A stretch of DNA of 64,000 nucleotides, from assembly GCF_001940525.2 (NCBI RefSeq), contig NZ_CP019437.1:3521501-3585500 (forward strand), in the 5' to 3' direction. Shown here in pieces: positions 35,234 to 44,565 of the stretch. The DNA comes from Thioclava nitratireducens. GTDB lineage: Bacteria > Pseudomonadota > Alphaproteobacteria > Rhodobacterales > Rhodobacteraceae. The position numbers and the translations under genes were made by a program. The notes below the pieces were generated by a model. The model was not told where the DNA came from. It worked only from the letters and a program-made list of their open reading frames with translations, and did not search any database. Within the stretch, counting starts at the first letter, position 1, and each line of letters starts with the position of its first letter.

Positions 35234-35434
35234 TCAGCGGTTGTAGGGCATGTATTTCTTGACGATCTTCGTATCCGGCTCGCTGAGCACCATGGTGCCC
35301 GAGGTTTCGCGGATGAATTTCGTCGAGCGTTTGATCATGCCGTGACGCTTGCCGGCCGGACCGACCTTGACCTTGCCGGTCGCGGTGAACTTGAACCGCT
35401 TCTTGGCAGCGGATTTCGTCTTCATCTTGGGCAT
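35234..35434 (-). CDS. rpmI: 50S ribosomal protein L35
   Basis: A 66-residue L35 ([20 protein letters not shown]) of normal length, 18 bases upstream of rplT on the same strand. It forms the usual rpmI-rplT operon. Confidence 0.98.
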   Translation of the reverse strand: MPKMKTKSAAKKRFKFTATGKVKVGPAGKRHGMIKRSTKFIRETSGTMVLSEPDTKIVKKYMPYNR

Positions 35435-35577
35435 TTACAGCTCCTTTGCAGGGTGTGGAAGCGCGACTCGGCATGCCACATAGGCCGGCCGCGCGGGTTC
35501 AGAGAGGGCCTGTTAGACGCCGCAGGGCGGTTTGGCAAGGGAAAAATCCGGATCCGCCGAAGGCACCGGGGACCGTA

Positions 35578-35820
35578 TTAGCGATTGACCACGCGGGCCA
35601 ATGTACGCGCCACCGCTTCGGGCACCATCCTGAGCGTGTAGCCACCCGGACGGGCGTAGAAGGCGATCACGATCAGCGCGCCCGCCACCACGATTCCGAC
35701 GGTGGCCGCCCGCGGGGGGCGGCCATCGGAGAAGGCGGAGATCGCGGCCGGGATCGCGAAGATCGCGATCGCCAGCCCGATCGTCAGCAGGAGATCGGTA
35801 TCGATCGAAGAAAGATCCAT
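35578..35820 (-). CDS. small two-helix membrane protein
   Basis: An 80-residue protein with two membrane helices (LLLTIGLAIAIFAIPAAISAF and AATVGIVVAGALIVIAFYA) and a basic C terminus. It lies between pyk and rpmI on the same strand, 36 bases after pyk. Function unknown. The ATG at MDLSSIDTD is preferred because earlier in-frame codons approach the pyk stop. Confidence 0.7.
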   Translation of the reverse strand: MDLSSIDTDLLLTIGLAIAIFAIPAAISAFSDGRPPRAATVGIVVAGALIVIAFYARPGGYTLRMVPEAVARTLARVVNR

Positions 35821-35856
35821 CGCCTGTGCCCTTGTCACCACCCCTTTCGGGAAAGG

Positions 35857-37302
35857 TTACTCAGGGTCGGTGCGGTAAATCAATCGCTCATCACAGGGCG
35901 CGACGCGCAGGATGTTCGTGGTGCCCTGCACGTTGAAGGGCACACCGGCGGTGACCACGATCTGCTGCGTCTCGTCGGCGAAGCCGAAATCGCGCGCGGC
36001 ACGGGCCGCGTTGACCACGGCCTGCTTGAACCGCTCCAGCTCGCCACACGGCACGGCATGCACGCCCCAAGTCAGCGAGACCCGGCGCAGCGTCGCCTCG
36101 ATCGGCGACAGCGCGATGATCGGCACACGCGGACGCTCCCGCGCGATCAGCCCGACGGTCTGGCCCGATTGCGTATAGGCGCAGATCGCGGCGATATCCG
36201 TGGTTTCCGCGATCTCGCGGGCGGCGGCCACGATCCCGTCCGCGACGGTCTGGCGGGCCGCATGGCGCGACGCTTCGATCACCTCGCGATAGGTCGGGTC
36301 CTTCTCGACCGAGATCGCGACGTTGTTCATCGTCTCGACCGCTTCGACCGGGTAGTTGCCTGCAGCGGATTCCGCGCTGAGCATCACCGCATCCGCGCCC
36401 TCGTAGATCGCGGTCGCGACGTCAGAGACCTCCGCGCGGGTCGGCATCGGGCTCTCGATCATCGATTCCAGCATCTGCGTCGCCACGATCACCGGCTTCG
36501 CCCAGGTGCGACACTTGCGGATCAGCTGCTTCTGGATCGGCGGAACGGCCTGCACCGGAAGTTCCACGCCCAGATCGCCGCGCGCCACCATGATCCCGTC
36601 CGAGACCTTGAGGATATCGTCGAAGCAGCGGACCGCCGAAGGCTTCTCGATCTTCGACAGGATCGCCGCACGGCCCTTGGCCAGTTCGCGCGCTTCTTGC
36701 ACGTCCTCGGGACGCTGCACGAAGCTCAGCGCGAGCCAGTCGACACCCATCTCGCAAGCGAATTCCAGATCCTTGCGATCCTTCTCCGAGAGCGCGGCCA
36801 GCGGCAGCACCACGTCGGGGACGTTCACGCCCTTGCGGTCCGAAATTGTACCGCCCACGGTGACGGTGCAATTGGCGAAATCATCGCCGCATTCGTCGAC
36901 CACGAGGCGGATCTTGCCGTCATTCACCAGCAGTTCCGAGCCCGGCTCGAGCGCCTGAAAAATCTCGGGGTGCGGGAGGCAAACGCGGTGCGTCGCGCCA
37001 GGCGTCTCGTCGAGATCGAAGCGGAACTTGTCGCCGTCCTCTAGCTCGGCGCCATGCGCCGCGAAAGTGCCGACGCGCAGTTTCGGGCCCTGCAGGTCCG
37101 CGAGGATCGCGATCGGGCGGCCGAACTCTGCTTCGAGTTGGCGGATGATGGCGTGGCGGGCGCGATGTTCCTCGTGGCTGCCGTGGCTCATGTTCAGGCG
37201 GAACACGTCCGCGCCTGCAACGAACAGAGCTTTGATGCTGTCATAATCCGACGAAGAAGGGCCCAGCGTAGCCACGATCTTCACGTTGCGAAGGCGTCTC
37301 AT
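35857..37302 (-). CDS. pyk: pyruvate kinase
   Basis: A 481-residue pyruvate kinase. Start MRRLRNVKIVATLGPSSSDY; the ATP/K+ site region MVARGDLGVELP, the active-site Lys in LEFACEMGVDW-adjacent strand and PTRAEVSDVATA are standard. It makes pyruvate and ATP from phosphoenolpyruvate and ADP. An upstream frame extension (MLDMAQITGKIA...) would add about 41 residues with no homology, so I exclude it. Divergent from the N-formylglutamate hydrolase gene. Confidence 0.95.
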   Translation of the reverse strand: MRRLRNVKIVATLGPSSSDYDSIKALFVAGADVFRLNMSHGSHEEHRARHAIIRQLEAEFGRPIAILADLQGPKLRVGTFAAHGAELEDGDKFRFDLDETPGATHRVCLPHPEIFQALEPGSELLVNDGKIRLVVDECGDDFANCTVTVGGTISDRKGVNVPDVVLPLAALSEKDRKDLEFACEMGVDWLALSFVQRPEDVQEARELAKGRAAILSKIEKPSAVRCFDDILKVSDGIMVARGDLGVELPVQAVPPIQKQLIRKCRTWAKPVIVATQMLESMIESPMPTRAEVSDVATAIYEGADAVMLSAESAAGNYPVEAVETMNNVAISVEKDPTYREVIEASRHAARQTVADGIVAAAREIAETTDIAAICAYTQSGQTVGLIARERPRVPIIALSPIEATLRRVSLTWGVHAVPCGELERFKQAVVNAARAARDFGFADETQQIVVTAGVPFNVQGTTNILRVAPCDERLIYRTDPE

Positions 37303-37438
37303 GCGTCCTCGTTTTCCGTTCAAATTGATGTCATTTCGTGGGCCAAGTAAGCGTATGGCGCAATTTGCCCCGGGCCGCAACTGGCGTGGCGCAATCTTTC
37401 CCGTTATCTGAGCCATATCGAGCAAGCGTGAAGAGAAG

Positions 37439-38185
37439 ATGAACGAAAAACAGCCCTATTCGATCACGGGAGAGGCACGCACTGGACGCTGGCTGGTCAC
37501 GTGCGATCATGCGCGCAACACCGTGCCCGGCTGGGTGGGCGGTGGCGACCTTGGCATCGACGCCGAGGATATGGCGCGACACATAGCCTATGACGTCGGC
37601 GCGCTGGGGCTGTCGGAGGCACTGGCGGAGCGGCTCGACTCGCCGATGATTGCCAGCGACTTCTCGCGGCTGGTGATCGACCCGAACCGCGGCGAAGATG
37701 ACCCCACGCTGGTGATGAAGCTTTATGACGGCACGATCGTCCCCGCGAACCGCCATGCCGACGCGGCGGAGGTCGAGCGGCGACTGGACCGGCTCTACCG
37801 TCCTTATCATGCGGAATATGCCCGGCTCGCGGCGCGGCGCGAGGATACGGTGATCTGTGCCGTCCACTCCTTCACCCCTCGCCTGCGCGGGCGCCCGCCC
37901 CGGCCGTGGGATGTCGGCATCCTGCACGCTCCGGCCGATCCGCGCCTCGCCTATGAGATGATCGCGGCCCTCGAGGCCGAGGGTGATCTCTGCGTGGGCG
38001 ACAACCAGCCCTATCTTGGGCATCTGGAGGGTGACTCGATCGACCGTCACGCGCTGGCGCATCGCCGCCCGAACGTTTTGATCGAGCTGCGCAACGACCT
38101 GATCGCGACGCCGGAGCAGCAGGCGGCGTGGGCGGACCGCCTTGCGCCGATTCTGACCTGCGTCCTGGCGCAGAGCGGACTGTAA
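37439..38185 (+). CDS. N-formylglutamate amidohydrolase
   Basis: A 248-residue member of the N-formylglutamate amidohydrolase (HutG type 2) family, with VTCDHARNTVPGWVG near the N terminus, DFSRLVIDPNRG, and CAVHSFTPRLRG. It hydrolyses N-formylglutamate, the last step of one histidine-degradation route, or related formyl/acetyl amides. No other hut genes are in the window, so physiological role is uncertain. Confidence 0.82.
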   Translation: MNEKQPYSITGEARTGRWLVTCDHARNTVPGWVGGGDLGIDAEDMARHIAYDVGALGLSEALAERLDSPMIASDFSRLVIDPNRGEDDPTLVMKLYDGTIVPANRHADAAEVERRLDRLYRPYHAEYARLAARREDTVICAVHSFTPRLRGRPPRPWDVGILHAPADPRLAYEMIAALEAEGDLCVGDNQPYLGHLEGDSIDRHALAHRRPNVLIELRNDLIATPEQQAAWADRLAPILTCVLAQSGL

Positions 38186-38231
38186 TCGGCGACAGCGACG
38201 ACTGCGGGCGCACGTCGTTTCCGCCAGACGC

Positions 38232-38773
38232 ATGCGCAGCCACATTCTGATCACATTCCATCGACGCTTTCGTGAGTGCCAGGGCGACGACACGCTGCGC
38301 GGCAACCTCGGCGCTGACTACCTCTTCGATGCGGAAGGGGCTAACGCGCTTTATCGCGGCTATGGCGATGACGAACTCTATGCCAGCGATCTGGACGGTG
38401 CCCCCGACCTGCTCGATGGCGGCGCCAATAACGACTACCTGAACGGCGATGACGGCGACACGATGACCGGGGCACCGGGTCGGATTGGTTCGGGGTCGAC
38501 TGGAACGAGGGCGATGCGCCGGTGACGGTGACCGATTTCGGACAGACCGACCCGATCCCGGCCGCACCCGGCGAGTATCTCGGCATCGAGGTCGACGACC
38601 TCGCGCAGATCTCCGACTTCACCGTCTCGCAAAGCGGCACCGATTCCATCGTCTCGATCAACGGCCAGACGGTCGCGACGCTCAAGGATGTCGAATATGC
38701 CGCGCTGAAGTCGGCGAGCGGCGCGATCTACGCCACTGACGGGATCAATTACGGCCAGCCGAGCTACGCCTGA
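38232..38773 (+). pseudogene. RTX-type calcium-binding protein fragment with frameshift
   Basis: Two overlapping frames make one protein. The first (from 38232) has degenerate RTX nonapeptides (GDDTLRGNLGADYLF, GYGDDELYASD, NNDYLNGDDGDT). The second (to 38773) continues the same domain into GTGSDWFGVDWNEGD and ends DGINYGQPSYA. The two frames rejoin if one G is added in the GGGG tract at 38469-38472, so a single-base deletion or sequencing error separates them. The N terminus before GDDTLRG also looks truncated for this secreted family. Confidence 0.68.
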
Positions 38774-38987
38774 CCGCCACTCGAATCGTATCGGAGGTCG
38801 CCGACCACGCGGCCTCTTTCCGTTTTGGTAAAGCGCCCGAAATCCGGCCGTCCCGGGACACGGCACCAATCCGCGCCATGCCGGCCGATGGTTAACGACA
38901 TCTGAACAATGGAGCGGTTTCGGCGTCACAAAGCTTTTGCGCAAGCGATCAAATATCGCGACGATCAGGGCAAGTTCAGGAGAAACC

Positions 38988-39479
38988 ATGCTCGCCTTGT
39001 TCATCGCCACCACCATCGCGTTATGCCTTCTCGGCTGGGCCGAGGGTCTGCCGCGCCAGCGTCAGGTTCGCGTCTCCTCCGACGCTGCAGCGATCGCCGC
39101 TGACCCGTCGCATGGCGCCCGGTCGGACCAGACGCCCGAAGCGTCGGACGCCTCGGAAGACCTCGACGCTGCCGTGATGTCGCGCATTGAAACCCTGCTG
39201 GCGCATTCGAACCAACAGGCCGGCGCCCACGCAAAAGAAAACCCTGCGCCTGCCGCGGGCCCCGAACCGCTCCCGCGGATCGACGGGTTCGAGCCGGGAG
39301 ACGCGATCGCCCTCGACTTCACCGGCGCTGCGCCGCGCCACGACGACATCACCTTCCGCACCTGCGCCGAAGGCACGCTAGTCGTGATCGACGGCCGGGC
39401 CGAGCTCGTCATCACCGGCGTCGCGCCAGAGCAACTCGCGCCCGACGCCTTCCAATTCCGCGCTCATGCGGCGGCCTGA
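38988..39479 (+). CDS. membrane-anchored protein of unknown function
   Basis: A 163-residue protein with one N-terminal membrane anchor (MLALFIATTIALCLLGWAEG), a low-complexity Ala/Glu/Asp linker to about residue 100, and a compact C-terminal beta-rich module (GDAIALDFTGAAPRHDDI, CAEGTLVVIDGRAELVITGV) that resembles the terminal segment of RTX-type proteins. CAGGAG precedes the ATG. A strong terminator follows. Function unknown. Confidence 0.7.
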   Translation: MLALFIATTIALCLLGWAEGLPRQRQVRVSSDAAAIAADPSHGARSDQTPEASDASEDLDAAVMSRIETLLAHSNQQAGAHAKENPAPAAGPEPLPRIDGFEPGDAIALDFTGAAPRHDDITFRTCAEGTLVVIDGRAELVITGVAPEQLAPDAFQFRAHAAA

Positions 39480-39501
39480 GAGACACCGCCCGCATGACAG
39501 G

Positions 39502-39540
39502 AAAAGACCCCGGTTGGGCTGGCCGGGGTCTTTTCTTTTT
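39502..39540. terminator. strong bidirectional-type terminator
   Basis: A 12-bp perfect stem (AAAAGACCCCGG with CCGGGGTCTTTT), loop of nine, followed by CTTTTT on the plus strand. It lies between convergent genes ending at 39479 and 39570 and can serve both. Confidence 0.9.
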
Positions 39541-39569
39541 AACTACAGGATGTTGCGCCTCGGCGCGGA

Positions 39570-40430
39570 TCAGATCGCGGCCTTGCGGCTCTCGTCGAGA
39601 TAGATCTCGCGCAGTCGCACCGCGACCGGACCGACCACGCCCTCGCCCACCGTCTCGCCGTCGATCTCGACCACCGGCATCACGAAGGCCGAAGCCGAGG
39701 TGAAGAAGGCTTCGTCCGCTGCCTGCGCTTCCTCGATGGTGAAGGGCCGCTCCTCAATCTCCATCTGCGCTTCGGCGGCGTATTTCAGCAGCGAGGCGCG
39801 GGTGATCCCGTGCAGGATGTCGTGGCTCAGGTGCCGCGTGATGATCTTGTTGTCCTTGACGATATAGACGTTGTTCGATGAGCCTTCGGTGACGAAGCCA
39901 TCTTCCACGAACCACGCATCATTCTTGCCCGCCTTCTCGGCCGCCATCTTCGCCATGGAAGGGTACAGAAGCTGCACCGTCTTGATGTCGCGGCGATGCC
40001 AGCGCAGGTCGGGCAGCGAGATCACCTTGATGCCCTCTTTCGCCTTGGGATCGTCGGCGAGGTTCGGCTTCGACTGCGTGTACAGCACCACGGTCGGGGG
40101 CGTGCCCTCTGGCGGGTAGTGGAAATCGCGATCGCCCGCATTGCCGCGGCTGACCTGGAGGTAGATCATCCCTTCTTCGAGATCGTTACGCTTGACCAGT
40201 TCGCGATGGATCTCGATCCATTCGTCGCGGGTCAGATCGCACGTCATTTCCAGCTCCGCCAACGAGCGGGCGAGCCGGTTCATGTGACCTTCGAATTCGA
40301 GGATCTTGCCATCCAGAACGGAGGTCACTTCATAGACCGCATCGCCCATGACGAAGCCCCGGTCGAAGACCGAAACCTTGGCCTCTTCCTCGGGCATATA
40401 CTCTCCGTTGAGATAGACGATCCGGCTCAT
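39570..40430 (-). CDS. dat: D-amino-acid transaminase
   Basis: A 286-residue fold-type IV PLP enzyme matching D-amino-acid transaminase. Lys150 in RRDIKTVQLL binds PLP, and the FVTEGSSNNVYIVK segment is typical. It exchanges the amino group of D-alanine and other D-amino acids with 2-oxoglutarate, making D-glutamate. It is 19 bases downstream of dgcA, so the products flow into the DgcN/DgcA route. Earlier in-frame starts lie within dgcA and are rejected. Confidence 0.88.
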   Translation of the reverse strand: MSRIVYLNGEYMPEEEAKVSVFDRGFVMGDAVYEVTSVLDGKILEFEGHMNRLARSLAELEMTCDLTRDEWIEIHRELVKRNDLEEGMIYLQVSRGNAGDRDFHYPPEGTPPTVVLYTQSKPNLADDPKAKEGIKVISLPDLRWHRRDIKTVQLLYPSMAKMAAEKAGKNDAWFVEDGFVTEGSSNNVYIVKDNKIITRHLSHDILHGITRASLLKYAAEAQMEIEERPFTIEEAQAADEAFFTSASAFVMPVVEIDGETVGEGVVGPVAVRLREIYLDESRKAAI

Positions 40431-40449
40431 GTTCTCGCTCCTTGCAAAC

Positions 40450-41412
40450 TCAGCCCCAGAGTTCCGGCTCCGGCGGCTCGACCACGCTGCCCTTGTAACG
40501 CAGCGGCACGTCGCGGTCTTCGGCCAGAAGCAGCGGGCCGTCAAGATCGACGTAATCCGCGCCCTGCGCGACCAGCATCGCCGGAGCCATCGCGAGGCTC
40601 GACCCGACCATGCAGCCCACCATGACCTTGAACCCCTCGGCGCGGGCCAGCGCCCGCAACCGAAGCGCCTCGGTCAGCCCGCCGGTCTTGTCGAGCTTGA
40701 TGTTGATGACGTCATACTTACCGCGGAGGTTGAGAAGCCCGTCGCGCGTGTGGCAGCTCTCATCCGCACAGATCGGCACCAGACGCTCGATTTCCGAGAG
40801 CGCCTCGTCCCCCGCCGCGGGCAGAGGTTGCTCCACAAGGGCGACACCCAGCTTTTTCAACTCGCCCTGAATGTCGAGGAAGGTTTCCATCTCCCAGCCC
40901 TCGTTCGCGTCGACGATGATCTTCGCCTCCGGGGCGCCCTCGCGTACCGCGCGCAGACGTGGCATATCCTCGGGAGTGCCGAGCTTGATCTTCAGCAGCG
41001 GCCTGTGCGCATGTTCGGCCGCCGCCGCGCGCATCTTGTCGGGCGTGTCGAGCGAGAGCGTGTAGGCCGTGACCTGCGGTTCTGGCTTTTCCAGCCCCGC
41101 AAGCTCCCAGACCGGCACGCCCTTCTTCTTGGCTTCCCAGTCCCACAGCGCGCAATCCACCGCGTTGCGCGCGGCGCCGGCGGGCAGCGCATCCTGCAAC
41201 TCGGCGCGGCTGATCCCCTCGGGCAAGCTCTCGATCTGCGCCGTCACACTGTCGAGACTTTCGCCGTAGCGCGCATAGGGCACGCATTCGCCGCGCCCGA
41301 TCTTGCCGTCGCGCTCTATGGTCACGCTCAGTACATGCGCCTCGGTGCGCGAGCCGCGCGCGATAGTGAAGACCTGCGCCAGCTTGAACGTATCATGGCT
41401 TACCCGGATCAT
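40450..41412 (-). CDS. dgcA: N-acetyl-D-glutamate racemase DgcA / dipeptide epimerase family
   Basis: A 320-residue enolase-superfamily protein of the dipeptide epimerase branch. The acid-base lysines are in LLKIKLG (KxK) and KLDKTGG; the metal ligands Asp, Glu and Asp/Glu appear in IIVDANEGW, LVEQPL and CADESC. Next to a DUF1611 gene it fits DgcA, which racemises N-acetyl-D-glutamate to the L-form. An L-Ala-D/L-Glu epimerase role in murein recycling is the main alternative. Confidence 0.82.
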   Translation of the reverse strand: MIRVSHDTFKLAQVFTIARGSRTEAHVLSVTIERDGKIGRGECVPYARYGESLDSVTAQIESLPEGISRAELQDALPAGAARNAVDCALWDWEAKKKGVPVWELAGLEKPEPQVTAYTLSLDTPDKMRAAAAEHAHRPLLKIKLGTPEDMPRLRAVREGAPEAKIIVDANEGWEMETFLDIQGELKKLGVALVEQPLPAAGDEALSEIERLVPICADESCHTRDGLLNLRGKYDVINIKLDKTGGLTEALRLRALARAEGFKVMVGCMVGSSLAMAPAMLVAQGADYVDLDGPLLLAEDRDVPLRYKGSVVEPPEPELWG

Positions 41413-41421
41413 CCGCGCCCC

Positions 41422-41460
41422 CTTCGACTTGGTCAGAATATCCCCGCCGGAGGCATCCGA
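41422..41460 (+). repeat. REP-like element, copy C, between dgcN and dgcA
   Basis: CTTCGACTTGGTCAGAATAT then CCCCGCCGGAGG shares the core CTT-N3-CTTGG-N3-AA-TATCCCC with copies A, B and D. It fills most of the 70-base dgcN-dgcA gap, so it may affect the relative expression of the two genes. Confidence 0.65.
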
Positions 41461-41481
41461 CGGGTGTCACAGGCGAGACAA

Positions 41482-42489
41482 TCAGATCGCGGCGAGCGCG
41501 TCCACCAGCTTGCCCGCGCCGAAGCGGAACGGGTCGGTCGCGGGCAGGCCCATTTCCTCCTCGACCTTGACCAGATAGGCCTTGGCCTCGTCTTCCCCCA
41601 TCTTCTGGGTATTGACCGAGATGCCGACCACCTGACAGGCGGCATTGGCGACCTTCGCCAGCGCGAGCGCCATGTCGCTGAGTTCTTGCAGCGAGGGCAG
41701 CTTGTAGCCCGGCAGCCCGCGCATATGGGTGCGCGTCGGCTCGTGGGCGAGGATCAGCGCATCGGGCTGACCGCCATGGATCAGCGCCATCGTCACGCCC
41801 GAATAGGAGACGTGGAACAGGCTCCCCTGCCCTTCGATCAAGTCCCAATGGTCGGGATCGTTGTCAGGTGTCAGGTATTCGACCGAGCCAGCCATGAAAT
41901 CCGCGATCACCGCATCGAGCGGCACCCCGTCGCCGGTGATCAGGATTCCGGTCTGCCCGGTGGCGCGGAAGCTGGCCTTCATGCCGCGCTCGCGCATCTC
42001 GCGCTCCATGCAAAGCGCGGTATACATCTTGCCCGCCGAGCAATCGGTGCCCACGGCGAGGCAGCGTTTGCCGGTGCGCTTCTCGCCGTTCGCGATCGGA
42101 TATTTCACCGCCGGAATGCGCACGTCATGCAACTGACGCCCGCAGGCATCGGCCACGGCGACCAGATCGGGTTCGTCGCGCAGCAGGTTGTGCAGCCCCG
42201 ACGCGAGGTCGAGCCCTTCCTCCAGCGCCTCGACGAGCACTTTCTTCCAGGCCTGCGAAATCACGCCGCCGCGGTTGGCAACGCCGATCACCAGCGTCTT
42301 GCAACCCTTCGCGACCGCCTCTTTGATATCCAGATCGGGGATGCCCATGTCGGCTTGGCATCCCTCCATCCGGTACTGGCCGATGGCGTATTCAGGCCGC
42401 CAGTCCTTGATCCCCTGCGCCACCTTCGCGGCCAATGGATCGTGGGCATCGCCCAGAAAAAGCAGATAAGGGGTGTCGATCAGCGACAT
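41482..42489 (-). CDS. dgcN: D-glutamate N-acetyltransferase DgcN (DUF1611 family)
   Basis: A 335-residue DUF1611 protein. It carries a P-loop-like region (DCSAGKMYTALCMEREMRERG, GTDCSAGK motif) and the conserved IEGQGSLFHVSYSG and GISVNTQKM. In the described marine route DgcN N-acetylates D-glutamate and DgcA racemises the product; the DUF1611-epimerase pairing here matches. It is the first of three cotranscribed genes (dgcN-dgcA-dat). GGGAGA precedes the ATG. Divergent from mcl1. Confidence 0.82.
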   Translation of the reverse strand: MSLIDTPYLLFLGDAHDPLAAKVAQGIKDWRPEYAIGQYRMEGCQADMGIPDLDIKEAVAKGCKTLVIGVANRGGVISQAWKKVLVEALEEGLDLASGLHNLLRDEPDLVAVADACGRQLHDVRIPAVKYPIANGEKRTGKRCLAVGTDCSAGKMYTALCMEREMRERGMKASFRATGQTGILITGDGVPLDAVIADFMAGSVEYLTPDNDPDHWDLIEGQGSLFHVSYSGVTMALIHGGQPDALILAHEPTRTHMRGLPGYKLPSLQELSDMALALAKVANAACQVVGISVNTQKMGEDEAKAYLVKVEEEMGLPATDPFRFGAGKLVDALAAI

Positions 42490-42766
42490 GCGGGTCTCCC
42501 TGTGTTTTGTCTTTGTTTGTCGATGATATTAGGACGCGACGCAAAAATTTCTTGGGGATTTCCGTGCAATATTCACGCAAAAACGGAAGATCCTTCGGTA
42601 AAAGCGCCATCGCGACGCAATTTCGTGCATCACGCGGATTTCGAGGCGCGTCTGATGCTGCAGTGCGGCCTCGATTCTGCGCCTGCAAAATCGCCTTGCA
42701 TGCGTCCGCGCAACAATATACCCAATCCACAACAAAAAACGTAACTTCATTGCGAAAGGCCGCTTC

Positions 42767-43723
42767 ATGAGCTTCCGCGTTCAACCTACGCCCCCTGCCC
42801 GCCCGAACCGCTGCCAGCTCTTCGGCCCCGGCTCGAACACCAAGCTCTTCCCGAAAATGGCCGCTTCCGCCGCCGATGTGATCAATCTCGATCTCGAGGA
42901 TTCGGTCGCCCCCGATGACAAGGCGCAGGCGCGGCGCAACATCATTCAGGCCAGCCACGAGATCGACTGGGGCAACAAGTACCTCTCGGTGCGCATCAAC
43001 GGTCTCGACACCCCCTACTGGTATCGCGACGTGGTCGAATTGCTCGAAGAAGGTTCCGAGCGCATAGACCAGATCATGATCCCGAAAGTCGGCTGTGCGG
43101 CGGATGTCTATGCGGTCGATGCGCTGGTCACGGCGATCGAAACCGCGAAGGGCCGCAGCAAGAAAATCTCGCTCGAAGTCATCATCGAAAGCGCCGCCGG
43201 TCTCGCGCATGTCGAGGAAATCGCTGCATCTTCTTCGCGTCTGCAGGCGATGAGCCTCGGCGCGGCCGACTTCGCCGCCTCGATGGGAATGCAGACCACC
43301 GGCATCGGCGGGACGCAGGAAAACTACTACATGCTGCGCAACGGCGAGAAGCATTGGTCCGACCCGTGGCACTGGGCACAGGCCGCGATCGTCGCCGCCT
43401 GCCGCACGCACGGGATTCTGCCCGTCGATGGCCCGTTTGGCGATTTTTCCGACGATGACGGGTTCCGCGCGCAGGCGCTCCGCTCGGCGACTCTGGGCAT
43501 GGTCGGCAAATGGGCGATCCACCCCAAGCAAATTTCCCTTGCAAATGAAGTCTTTACGCCGTCAGATGAGGCGGTCACCGAGGCGCGCGAAATCCTCGCA
43601 GCGATGGAAGAAGCCAAGGCACGCGGGGAAGGCGCGACGGTTTACAAAGGCCGTCTCGTTGACATAGCGTCGATCAAACAAGCTGAAGTGATTGTAAGAC
43701 AAGCTGAAATGATTAAAGATTAA
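42767..43723 (+). CDS. mcl1: L-malyl-CoA/beta-methylmalyl-CoA lyase
   Basis: A 318-residue CitE-like lyase with the length and sequence of Rhodobacter Mcl1: INLDLEDSVAPDDKAQAR (metal/catalytic region), ISLEVIIESAAGLAHVEEI and GMVGKWAIHPKQISLANEVF. It cleaves L-malyl-CoA to acetyl-CoA and glyoxylate and condenses propionyl-CoA with glyoxylate in the ethylmalonyl-CoA pathway. This gene is a good taxonomic marker. A hairpin follows its stop. Confidence 0.92.
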   Translation: MSFRVQPTPPARPNRCQLFGPGSNTKLFPKMAASAADVINLDLEDSVAPDDKAQARRNIIQASHEIDWGNKYLSVRINGLDTPYWYRDVVELLEEGSERIDQIMIPKVGCAADVYAVDALVTAIETAKGRSKKISLEVIIESAAGLAHVEEIAASSSRLQAMSLGAADFAASMGMQTTGIGGTQENYYMLRNGEKHWSDPWHWAQAAIVAACRTHGILPVDGPFGDFSDDDGFRAQALRSATLGMVGKWAIHPKQISLANEVFTPSDEAVTEAREILAAMEEAKARGEGATVYKGRLVDIASIKQAEVIVRQAEMIKD

Positions 43724-43809
43724 GCCGCGCGCGAACGAATCGCGATATAGTTATCGAATCCCGGAGCGGTTGGGAGGGGAGGCCCGGCCGCATGAGGGAA
43801 AAGGAGCGC

Positions 43810-43838
43810 CCTGGCCCCGTGCCGGGGCGTTTCCGTTT
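43810..43838 (+). terminator. probable terminator after mcl1
   Basis: GCCCC and GGGGC form a 5-bp core (43814-43828, loop of five) preceded by CGCC and followed by GTTTCCGTTTT. Short stem, so moderate confidence. Confidence 0.5.
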
Positions 43839-43914
43839 TCTGGAATCGGGCGCTCTCGCCGCGTAACCTTCCTTAACAGCCCCGTGCGACTGCCCCGTGA
43901 CAGACCGCCACCGC

Positions 43915-44382
43915 TCAGTCCTTGAGCGGCAAACGAATCTCCGTCAGCAGATTTCCGGGCTTCGGCTCGAAGGGATCGTTCAGATAGACCTCGTAGCGAT
44001 CGAGACCGCGCGGCGCTTCGCCCGACGCGGGATACCACTCCTGCGCCAGCCAGCGATACGCCTCGGGCAACTGGTCATAGGGCCCTGCGATCGTCAGGAT
44101 CGCATATCTCCCTGCGGGATAGCGGATTTCCTCGAGAGGCGGGAAGATCACGAACCCCTCGCCCACTATGAAACAGGCATGCGAACGCAGATCCTCCGCC
44201 GGGACCGTGCGCGGATTGTCATGCCCGATCATCGCCGGATGCTCGACCTCCGTCCAAGACGGTTCGGGAATCAGCGAAACGAGCCTCTGGAACACCGGCG
44301 CCACCGCAGGATAGGGTCCGGTATGCGCCAAACCCACCAACCGCACCGGCGGCAGCGTCCGTATCTCGACCTCGTAGGCCAT
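43915..44382 (-). CDS. GyrI-like small-molecule-binding protein
   Basis: A 155-residue GyrI/AraC-effector-binding-domain protein: the two-fold repeat begins VEIRTLPPVRLVGLAHTGPYP and the later AILTIAGPYDQLPEAYRWLAQEW is the second half. Homologues bind drugs or block DNA gyrase. It is alone, convergent with mcl1 and divergent from accA. Confidence 0.8.
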   Translation of the reverse strand: MAYEVEIRTLPPVRLVGLAHTGPYPAVAPVFQRLVSLIPEPSWTEVEHPAMIGHDNPRTVPAEDLRSHACFIVGEGFVIFPPLEEIRYPAGRYAILTIAGPYDQLPEAYRWLAQEWYPASGEAPRGLDRYEVYLNDPFEPKPGNLLTEIRLPLKD

Positions 44383-44565
44383 CGCACCCTCCCTTGAAAG
44401 CTAACCGGGCCTCGCCCCGAGCAGTTTAGCGCCCCGCGCTTCCCCGCCTATCTAGCAGGCTCCCGCCACCCGCACATCTGCGATAGGCTGCCCATGCGCC
44501 ACCCAGTTGCAATTCCCGAGCGTTGAAGACATTAAGGGCCCGAGTTTCCGGATGCGGAGTGATCC

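Noticed and set aside
40429..42744. A 771-residue plus-strand open frame
   Set aside because: Antisense of dat, dgcA and dgcN, all clearly coding on the minus strand.
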